From assembly GCA_035642095.1 (NCBI GenBank), contig DASQTB010000019.1:1-12690 (forward strand): 12,690 nt of DNA, written 5' to 3'. A program made the position numbers and the translations under genes. Numbering within the stretch: the first letter of the stretch is position 1; each line of letters begins with the position of its first letter. The DNA is from DASQTB01 sp035642095 (GTDB lineage: Bacteria > Actinomycetota > UBA4738 > CALAEC01). Positions 7,109-12,690 of the stretch are shown here, piece after piece. The notes beneath the pieces were generated by a model. It worked only from the letters and a program-made list of their open reading frames with translations, ran no database searches and was not told the origin of the DNA.

Positions 7109-8257
7109 ATGCCGGACGATGCGTTCTCCGACGTTCCCCTTCTCCGGGAGCTGCAGCGGGTGCTCCTGTCCTCGTCGGGCCCGGTCAACTGGGAGCTGGC
7201 CCGGCAGGTCGGGATCGCTTCCGCGTCGTGGGGATCCGAGGACACGGCGCCGTCCGAGGACGACCGCCGAGGGCTGGAGGGAGCGGTCCGGATGGCCGAG
7301 CTGGCCGTGGCCGACCTGACCGGTATGGACGCCCCTGCCGAGGTCTCGCGGGTTCGGGCGGTTCGCCGAGGCGAATGGGTCCAGGCCAACGTGCAGGGTC
7401 TCCGGGGCCTGTTCGAGCCCGGCGCCGAGCAGATGGCCAAGGCCCTGGCCCGGGCCCGGCCCGAGCAGCCTGCCGACGTTCCAGAGGGGGCACAGCTCTT
7501 CACGGAGGTGTTCGACCGGATGGCCCCGCTGCTGATGGGGGCCCAGGTCGGGATGGTCCTCGGGTACCTGGGCCAGCGCGTGCTCGGCCAGTACGAGCTG
7601 CCGCTCCCGCGCACCGACCAGCCCGGCTTGCTCTTCGTCGTGCCCAACATCGCCACCTTCGAGGAGGAGTGGAGCCTGCCGTCCGACGAGTTCCGGGCCT
7701 GGGTGGCTCTCCACGAGACCACCCACGCTTTCGACCTGGGCCGGCCGTGGGTTCGGGACCACTTCCTCGGGCTGGTCCGCGAGGTAGCCGAGGGGATGGA
7801 GTTCGACCTGGCCGGTCTCCAGGAGCGGCTGGAAGGCCTTGACCTATCGGACCCGGGGCGGATCTCCGAGGCGCTGGGCGGCGATCTCCTGACCGGTGCG
7901 CTCAGCGACGAGCAACGGCTGCTCCTCCGCCGGGTCCAGGCGTTCATGGCGGCCGCGGAGGGTCACGCCGATCACGTCATGGCGGAGGTCGGCCGGTCGC
8001 GGCTCCCGTCGTTCGATCGCATCGACGAAGCCATGCGTCGCCGGCACGAGGGGCGCGGTGATGAAGAGCGGGCCGCAGAGCGGCTCCTGGGGATCGACAT
8101 GAAGCTGGAGCAGTACCGGCTGGGCCGGGCGTTCTGCGACCGCGTGGTGGAGCTCACCGACGAGCGGACGCTGGCCCGGATGTGGGAGTCGGCCGAGTCG
8201 CTCCCGTCGATGCCCGAGCTCGAAGAGCCGCGGCTGTGGCTCGCCCGCATCGCCTGA
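7109..8257 (+). CDS. Zincin_2 (DUF2342) family zinc metallopeptidase, F420-biosynthesis-associated type
   Basis: The 382-residue product matches the Zincin_2/DUF2342 family (PF10103), found largely in actinobacteria and catalogued in part as coenzyme-F420-biosynthesis-associated; its substrate is not known. The zinc motif HETTH is at 202-206 (WVALHETTHAF). A second conserved segment, AAEGHADHVM at 282-291, probably supplies the third ligand. The C-terminal LEQYRLGRAFCD (333-344) is also family-like. A long helical segment near 95-160 contains MGAQVGMVLGYLGQRVLGQYEL, a hallmark of the family. There is no signal peptide, so it is probably cytoplasmic. ATG at 7109 is preferred over GTG at 7091 because a GAAGG lies seven bases upstream and the added six residues are not family-like. 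It is followed 24 bases later by a split-barrel protein on the same strand. Confidence 0.9.
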   Translation: MPDDAFSDVPLLRELQRVLLSSSGPVNWELARQVGIASASWGSEDTAPSEDDRRGLEGAVRMAELAVADLTGMDAPAEVSRVRAVRRGEWVQANVQGLRGLFEPGAEQMAKALARARPEQPADVPEGAQLFTEVFDRMAPLLMGAQVGMVLGYLGQRVLGQYELPLPRTDQPGLLFVVPNIATFEEEWSLPSDEFRAWVALHETTHAFDLGRPWVRDHFLGLVREVAEGMEFDLAGLQERLEGLDLSDPGRISEALGGDLLTGALSDEQRLLLRRVQAFMAAAEGHADHVMAEVGRSRLPSFDRIDEAMRRRHEGRGDEERAAERLLGIDMKLEQYRLGRAFCDRVVELTDERTLARMWESAESLPSMPELEEPRLWLARIA

Positions 8258-8268
8258 CCGTTCGCTGA

Positions 8269-8274
8269 TATCCT
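8269..8274 (+). promoter_or_regulatory. -10 box (TATCCT) of a likely leaderless transcript
   Basis: TATCCT fits TANNNT and ends exactly seven bases before GTG at 8282, so a transcript would start at or next to the start codon. There is no Shine-Dalgarno sequence in the 24-base gap, which is what leaderless genes of actinobacteria look like. I see no good -35 element. Confidence 0.5.
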
Positions 8275-8281
8275 CCGGCCC

Positions 8282-9055
8282 GTGCCCAGGGCCGAGCTCG
8301 TGTTCGCCAACGTCGTCGACGCGCGATCGTGGGAGTCGGAAGGTCAGGGAGCCACGCCCCTGGTGTACACCATCAGCCTTCCCGGACGGGCCCTCCCGTT
8401 CGTGGTGGCCCGATACTGGAAGGCCCCCCAGGGTGTGGCTGCGGAATGGTTCGAGCTCATCGCGCCATCCGGGAAGACGGCCTATCGCTCCGACCGCCGG
8501 GCCCGCCGGTTCCCCGGCCAGATGGACCTCACCCAGGTCGCCGATGTGATCGAAGACGCCATGTTCCACGAGTTGGGCATCTACGCGGCCTCGTTCCTGA
8601 TCGACGGCGAGGTCGAGGGCCAGGTCGAGTTCCAGCTTCTGCTACAGGCGCCCTCCGCGCTCCCGGCGGAGGTCGAAGACGCGGTGAAGAAGTCGGACGT
8701 GATCTGGGTCGGAGAGGAGCGGAACGGCCGCGATCAGGCCGTGCCGGTCTGGTTCGCCTACCACCAAGGCCGGATCTATGTGCTCCACTCGGACAGCCGG
8801 GACAGCGGCGAGCAGCAGATCCCCGGGCTGCCGGAGGCCGCCGAGCTCGTCGTGGTGACGCGGTGGAAGTACCGGGAGACGCGTGCCGGCCGCTTCCACG
8901 CCGCGGCGCGGATCATCGAGCCGGACAGCCCCGAGTTCGACGGGCTGGCGGCGATCCTTGCCGACCGTCGGCGCGACCGCCACGGCCCTCCCCAGGACGT
9001 GATGCGAACGTGGAAGCAGTCCTGCGTGATCGCCGAGCTGACACCCGTCGGCTGA
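8282..9055 (+). CDS. Pyridoxamine-5'-phosphate-oxidase-like split-barrel protein (FMN or F420 type)
   Basis: The product has 257 residues in two parts. Residues 1-125 begin AELVFANVVDARSWE and include VVARYWKAP and WFELIAPSGK; I believe this is an actinobacterial N-terminal region found with this family but I cannot name it. Residues about 130-255 read as a split beta-barrel: DVIWVGEERNGRDQAVPVWFAY, then RIYVLHSD, a short loop, AELVVVTRWKYRET and FHAAARII, a layout used to bind FMN or F420. Which cofactor it binds, or whether it binds any, cannot be settled by eye. GTG at 8282 is the only start after the in-frame TGA of the metallopeptidase. The pairing with a family linked to F420 hints at, but does not prove, an F420-related role. 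It converges on the importer operon with a 20-base gap. Confidence 0.8.
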   Translation: MPRAELVFANVVDARSWESEGQGATPLVYTISLPGRALPFVVARYWKAPQGVAAEWFELIAPSGKTAYRSDRRARRFPGQMDLTQVADVIEDAMFHELGIYAASFLIDGEVEGQVEFQLLLQAPSALPAEVEDAVKKSDVIWVGEERNGRDQAVPVWFAYHQGRIYVLHSDSRDSGEQQIPGLPEAAELVVVTRWKYRETRAGRFHAAARIIEPDSPEFDGLAAILADRRRDRHGPPQDVMRTWKQSCVIAELTPVG

Positions 9056-9075
9056 ACGCGGAGGTAGCTCCCGGC

Positions 9076-10017
9076 CTAGGTCCCGCCGGCGCCCTCGTAG
9101 GCCTTGCCCGCGGCGGCCGGAGGATGGACCCGGCCCACGAACCCCGCGATGGCGATGATCGTCACCACGTAGGGGATCATCCGCACGAACTGGTCGGGCA
9201 GCGCCCCGATGATGGGCGCATCCCCCAAGCGGAGGGGGACGGCCTGGGCGAACCCGAACAGAAGGGCGCCGATCATGAGCCGGGTCGGTGACCAGTTCCC
9301 GAGGATCAGCGCGGCCAGGGCGATGAACCCCAGTCCCTGGGTCTGACCCTCTTGGTACAGCGCGTTGACCTCGATCGACAGGAAGGCGCCGGCGAGCCCG
9401 GCCAGGGTCCCGGAGAGAGCCACCCCGGCGTAGCGGAGCGGGGCCACCCGAACGCCCAGGGTCCTCGTGGCCTCGGGGTTCTCGCCGGCAGACCGGAGCC
9501 GGAGCCCGAACCGGGTTCTGGTGAGGATGAAGATGACCGGAACCACCAGAACGAACGCGATCGGGGTGATCGGTGACATGTCCTGGAACGCCCGCCCCAG
9601 CCCCGCCGGTAGCGAGGACAGGAGCGGGATGTCGATCGCGTCGAAGTTCGGCACCCCGGACGTCGACTGGGTGGAGGACTGGAAGAACAGTTGGGACAGG
9701 AACCGGGCGATGCCGAAGGCGACGACGTTGATCACCACGCCGGACACGATGTGATCGACCCGGAAAGTTACGGTGGCCACCGCATGGACCAGGGAGAAGA
9801 CCAGACCGGACAGGGCACCGACCGCCAGTCCGACGAACGGGCCCCAGTGGATCGCTCCCCACGCGCCCATGACCGTGCCCACAATCATCAGGCCCTCCAG
9901 GCCGATGTTGACGATCCCCGACCGCTCGCTGAACAGCCCGCCCAGGCCGGTCAGGTAGATGATCGTGAAGTACGCCAGCCCGATGGCGATGGCCGCGCCG
10001 AGGTCAAGGAGTGGCAC
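9076..10017 (-). CDS. BmpA-type ABC importer permease, NupQ/YufQ-like
   Basis: This 313-residue, highly hydrophobic protein belongs to the BPD_transp_2 family (PF02653) and carries about eight membrane helices. The signature ERSGIVNIGLEGLMIVG lies at 31-47, and the loop GENPEATRTLGV at 178-189 probably contacts the ATPase. It forms the membrane channel with the permease encoded just upstream. The GTG start lies inside the end of that gene, a 14-base overlap, and is preceded by AGGGGAG (10029-10023) five bases away, so it has its own ribosome binding site in addition to likely coupling. It is the last gene of the operon here and converges on the split-barrel gene. By homology to B. subtilis NupNOPQ the substrate is probably nucleosides, but simple sugars are possible. 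Confidence 0.92.
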   Translation of the reverse strand: MPLLDLGAAIAIGLAYFTIIYLTGLGGLFSERSGIVNIGLEGLMIVGTVMGAWGAIHWGPFVGLAVGALSGLVFSLVHAVATVTFRVDHIVSGVVINVVAFGIARFLSQLFFQSSTQSTSGVPNFDAIDIPLLSSLPAGLGRAFQDMSPITPIAFVLVVPVIFILTRTRFGLRLRSAGENPEATRTLGVRVAPLRYAGVALSGTLAGLAGAFLSIEVNALYQEGQTQGLGFIALAALILGNWSPTRLMIGALLFGFAQAVPLRLGDAPIIGALPDQFVRMIPYVVTIIAIAGFVGRVHPPAAAGKAYEGAGGT

Positions 10018-11182
10018 CGACGCTCCCCTGCTGCATCTGCGGAACCGATTGTTCGGCGGGCGCCTCGCGACGGCGCCGAAGCAGGATCCTCCGGGCGATC
10101 TCGTACGCCACCACGACGGACAAGATCAGCAGGCCTTCGATGATGATGGTGATCTCCCGGGGGAGGTCGGTAGCCACGGCGATCCCGTCTTCGCCTCGGA
10201 ACAGGATCCCGAACAGGATGGCGGCCAGGACGATCCCCGCCGGATGGTTGCGGCCCAGGAAGGCGACGGCGATCCCGGTGAATCCGAGCGTCGTCTCGTA
10301 GTTGACCCCGAGGAACCCGGCGTCGCCGAGGAGGTGGTTGAGGCCCACGAACCCGGCCAACGCTCCCGAGATGAGGAACATCTTCAGCTGGGTTCCTCCG
10401 ATCGACGCGCCTCCGGCCTCCGCCGAGCCGGGGGACGATCCCACCGCCCTGGCCTCGTAGCCAAGGCGGGTCCGGTACAGGAGGAACCACACCACCACGC
10501 AGGCCAGGAGCGCCAGGGGGAAGAACCAGGTGAGGTGGGCGGAGGAGGGGATCTGGTCCTCGAGCCCCAGGCTGGGCGCCAGGGCGGGGATGATGGCCGA
10601 TTCCGAGAACCGGTCGCTGCGGAGATCGACCAGGCCGCTCTCCTGGGTGCGAAGCAGGTTCAGCAGCGCCCAGGCGACCAGGCTGCTGGCGATCCCGTTC
10701 ATCATGATCGTGGTCACCACCTCGTGGGCTCCGGTCTTCACCTTGAGGATGGCCGGGACGAACGCCCAGACCATCGATCCGGCCACCGCGGCCAGGACGA
10801 CGAGGGGAAGGTGGATCGGAGCGGGGAGGTCGAGCCACACCGCCGCCATGGTGGCGGTCATCATCCCCACGATGTACTGGCCCTCCACGCCGATGTTGAA
10901 CAGGCCGCACTTGAACGCTACGGCCACCGCCAGCGCCGAGAAGATCAACGGGGTCGCGCTCTCCAGGACGCGGGCGAAATCAGAGAGGCGAGCCGTGGCG
11001 AACTGCCACAGCGTCGAGTAGACGAAGAAGGGGTTCTCTCCGTACAGGACGATGATGACCCCCCCGATCGCGGCCGCGAACAGAAACGCCCCGGCCACGG
11101 CCAGCAGCTGCACGACCAGCGTGTCGACCCACGGCGGGCGGACTCGGGCGGCGGCCACGGCGGGGGCCTCCGCTGCACTCAC
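10004..11182 (-). CDS. BmpA-type ABC importer permease, NupP/YufP-like
   Basis: This 392-residue protein belongs to the BPD_transp_2 family with about ten hydrophobic segments. The diagnostic motif FNIGVEGQYIVG is at 95-106, and the ATPase-contact loop around AVGSSPGSAEAGG is at 246-258. The charged C-terminal tail (RRILLRRRREAP, near 364-375) is cytoplasmic. The frame stays open far upstream, to about 11647, but that part is the shadow of the ATPase gene. The real start is GTG at 11182, which overlaps the ATPase stop by 4 bases (GTGA) and leads into a short Ala-rich leader and the first helix. It pairs with the following permease to make a heterodimeric channel, as in NupPQ. Confidence 0.93.
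   Translation of the reverse strand: MSAAEAPAVAAARVRPPWVDTLVVQLLAVAGAFLFAAAIGGVIIVLYGENPFFVYSTLWQFATARLSDFARVLESATPLIFSALAVAVAFKCGLFNIGVEGQYIVGMMTATMAAVWLDLPAPIHLPLVVLAAVAGSMVWAFVPAILKVKTGAHEVVTTIMMNGIASSLVAWALLNLLRTQESGLVDLRSDRFSESAIIPALAPSLGLEDQIPSSAHLTWFFPLALLACVVVWFLLYRTRLGYEARAVGSSPGSAEAGGASIGGTQLKMFLISGALAGFVGLNHLLGDAGFLGVNYETTLGFTGIAVAFLGRNHPAGIVLAAILFGILFRGEDGIAVATDLPREITIIIEGLLILSVVVAYEIARRILLRRRREAPAEQSVPQMQQGSVGATP
10023..10029 (-). promoter_or_regulatory. Ribosome binding site of the second permease, inside the first permease gene
   Basis: Read on the minus strand this is AGGGGAG, five bases before GTG at 10017. It lies within the last codons of the upstream permease and supports the 14-base overlap between the two genes. 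Confidence 0.65.
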
Positions 11183-12690
11183 GCCGACCCCGCGGCGGCG
11201 CGAGCGCCGGTCATGCCCATCCCCACCTCCGCCGGTTCGGCGTCGGGGGGGTACTCGCCGGTGATCCTGCCTTCGTAGATCGTGACGATGCGGTCGGAGA
11301 GCTCGAAGACTTCGTCGAGCTCCGCGGAGATCAAAAGGACCCCGGCCCCGGCGGCCTTGGCCTGGAGGATCTGGCGCCACACGAACTCGATGGCCCCCAC
11401 GTCGAGGCCACGGGTCGGCTGGTGGGCGATGACCAGGCGGGGCGTCTCCTCCAGCTCCCGGGCCAGGATCAGCTTCTGCTGGTTGCCCCCGGACAGCGCG
11501 GCCGCGGGCATCTGGATGGAGCGGGCCCGGACGTCGAACGCCCGGATCAACTTGCCCGCCAGCTCCTTGATCCTTCGGATCAGGAGCACGCCGAACCGGC
11601 CGACGACGGTCCGTTGCGACTGCCGGCCGAGGACCGTGTTCTCCCACAACGTCATGTCGAGCACCAGGCCCCGGTCGTGGCGATCTTCGGGGATGTAGGC
11701 CACGCTGCGATCCCGGATCTCGGCCACAGACAGCCCGGCCACGTCACGCCCGTCGATCAGGATGCGGCCGGCACTGGGAGGCCGCAGACCCATCAGCGCT
11801 TCGGCCAGCTCACGCTGGCCGTTGCCCTCGACCCCGGCCACGCCGACGATCTCCCCGGTCCGGACCTCGAGGTCCACCGCGTTCACCCGATCGCCGACGC
11901 CGAGGCCCTCCACCCGAAGGACCGGCTCTCCCATCGAGACCTGGGGCTTCTCCAGCCGGAACAGGACGGGACGACCGACCATCATCTCGGCCAGCTGCTC
12001 CTTGGAGGTCTCCGCCGGAGCGGTCTCGCCGACGACCTTCCCCCGACGCAGCACCGTGATCCGGTCGGCGATGGCCAGGACCTCGTCGAGCTTGTGGCTG
12101 ATGAACACGACGGTCTTCCCATCGGCCCTGAGCTTTCGGAGGTTCTCGAACAGCTCCTCGGCCTCTGACGGAGTCAGGACCGCGGTCGGCTCGTCCAGGA
12201 TCAGCAGGTCCACCCCGCGGTACAGGGCCTTCAGGATCTCGACGCGCTGCTCCTCCCCAACCGAGAGGTCCTCCACCCGGGCCAGCGGGTCGACCAGGAA
12301 GCCGTAACTCCTGGCCAGCTCCCGGACCCGTTCGGAGGCCCCGTCGAAGTCCACCACCGCGCCCCCCTCGGCGCCGAGGACGACGTTCTCCGTCACCGTG
12401 AACCGGTCCACCAACACGAAGTGCTGGTGGACCATGCCGATCCCCCGGGCGATGGCGTCACGGGGCGAGTGGATCCTGACGTCCTGGCCCCCGATCGTGA
12501 TCCGGCCCGCGTCAGGTGGATAGAGCCCGTACAGGATCCGCATCAACGTCGACTTCCCGGCCCCGTTCTCGCCGATCAGGGCGTGGATCTCCCCCGGCAT
12601 CAGCGTGAGATGCACGTCGTCGTTGGCCACGACGCCGGGGAAGCGCTTGGTGATGCCCTCCATGACGACGAGCGGGGCGCGATCGCGCCC
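11179..12690 (-). CDS. Duplicated ABC ATPase of a BmpA-type importer, NupO/YufO-like, 5' end outside the window
   Basis: Two fused nucleotide-binding domains power the import of substrate through the two permeases. Counting from the ATG at 12663, domain 1 has Walker A GENGAGKST (31-39), Q-loop HQHF (79-82), signature LSVGE (133-137), Walker B LLILDEPT (153-160) and His190. Domain 2 has a degenerate Walker A, GVEGNGQRE (277-285, no Lys-Ser/Thr), an intact signature LSGGNQQK (390-397), and HQPTRGLDVGA (414-424) where the catalytic Glu is Gln. That asymmetry is normal for the NupO group and helps identify it. The frame continues open upstream of the ATG for nine codons (reading GRDRAPLVV) to the window edge. 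The ATG falls inside the first conserved strand, so the true start is probably outside. About 494 residues are seen here. The stop overlaps the first permease. Confidence 0.94.
   Translation of the reverse strand, partial: GRDRAPLVVMEGITKRFPGVVANDDVHLTLMPGEIHALIGENGAGKSTLMRILYGLYPPDAGRITIGGQDVRIHSPRDAIARGIGMVHQHFVLVDRFTVTENVVLGAEGGAVVDFDGASERVRELARSYGFLVDPLARVEDLSVGEEQRVEILKALYRGVDLLILDEPTAVLTPSEAEELFENLRKLRADGKTVVFISHKLDEVLAIADRITVLRRGKVVGETAPAETSKEQLAEMMVGRPVLFRLEKPQVSMGEPVLRVEGLGVGDRVNAVDLEVRTGEIVGVAGVEGNGQRELAEALMGLRPPSAGRILIDGRDVAGLSVAEIRDRSVAYIPEDRHDRGLVLDMTLWENTVLGRQSQRTVVGRFGVLLIRRIKELAGKLIRAFDVRARSIQMPAAALSGGNQQKLILARELEETPRLVIAHQPTRGLDVGAIEFVWRQILQAKAAGAGVLLISAELDEVFELSDRIVTIYEGRITGEYPPDAEPAEVGMGMTGARAAAGSA

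Noticed and set aside
5577..7319. Plus-strand open frame of 580 codons across mreB and the acetyltransferase gene
   Set aside because: It is antisense to two well-supported genes and runs into the metallopeptidase gene in the wrong frame; its composition is low-complexity.
6481..7947. Minus-strand open frame of 488 codons antisense to the metallopeptidase
   Set aside because: It covers the conserved zinc motif gene on the other strand and has an Arg/Ser/Pro-rich sequence with no recognisable motif.
9060..9071. Hairpin GGAG-GTAG-CTCC between the convergent split-barrel and permease genes
   Set aside because: The stem has only four pairs and cannot be extended, so it is too weak to call a terminator.
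9959..11278. Plus-strand open frame of 439 codons antisense to the importer permeases
   Set aside because: It is highly charged and Gly-rich, opposite membrane proteins with clear family signatures.
11183..11647. N-terminal extension of the first permease
   Set aside because: The frame is open here only as a shadow of the ATPase gene; the GTG at 11182 with its 4-base overlap gives a permease of normal length.
1..12690. CRISPR array, tRNA, insertion sequence, prophage or toxin-antitoxin genes
   Set aside because: I saw no regularly spaced repeats, cloverleaf, transposase or terminal inverted repeats, and nearly every base lies in a housekeeping-type gene.

Overview
The window is a G+C-rich, gene-dense stretch of bacterial chromosome. 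It most likely comes from a member of the Actinomycetota, possibly a deep-branching uncultivated lineage. The pointers are the strong G+C bias, eight GTG starts among the ten genes whose start can be seen, a Zincin_2 (DUF2342) metallopeptidase typical of F420-using actinobacteria, a YlbL-like PDZ/Lon-type protease, and promoter hexamers of the TANNNT type placed so close to a start codon that leaderless transcripts are likely. The phylum call is inference. Nothing marks the region as mobile: I see no integrase, insertion sequence, tRNA, rRNA or CRISPR array.

Left block (1-4664, minus strand, read right to left): a secreted or membrane-anchored PDZ plus Lon-type serine protease, a large multi-pass sensor histidine kinase, and a FecR-domain lipoprotein whose 3' end lies outside the window. 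Successive genes overlap by exactly 4 bases (GTGA, then ATGA), so they look like one translationally coupled envelope-signalling operon. No response regulator is visible.

Middle block (4665-9055): a small two-helix membrane protein (+) diverges from the protease operon and converges on an mreB-family gene (-) with a GC-rich hairpin between them. Upstream of mreB is a two-domain GNAT acetyltransferase (-). It diverges from a Zincin_2 metallopeptidase (+), which is followed by a split-barrel flavin/F420-type protein (+). That last gene has its own likely leaderless promoter 7 bases before its GTG.

Right block (9076-12690, minus strand): the two permeases and the duplicated ATPase of a BmpA-type (NupOPQ-like, nucleoside/simple sugar) ABC importer, with overlapping reading frames. 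The ATPase frame is open to the window edge, so its true start and probably the binding-protein gene lie beyond it.

No gene-free stretch exceeds 100 bases. The long open frames antisense to the real genes are by-products of the high G+C content. I did not find a clearly new system. The least ordinary parts are the protease/kinase/FecR operon, the lone mreB with no ribosome binding site, and the metallopeptidase/split-barrel pair.
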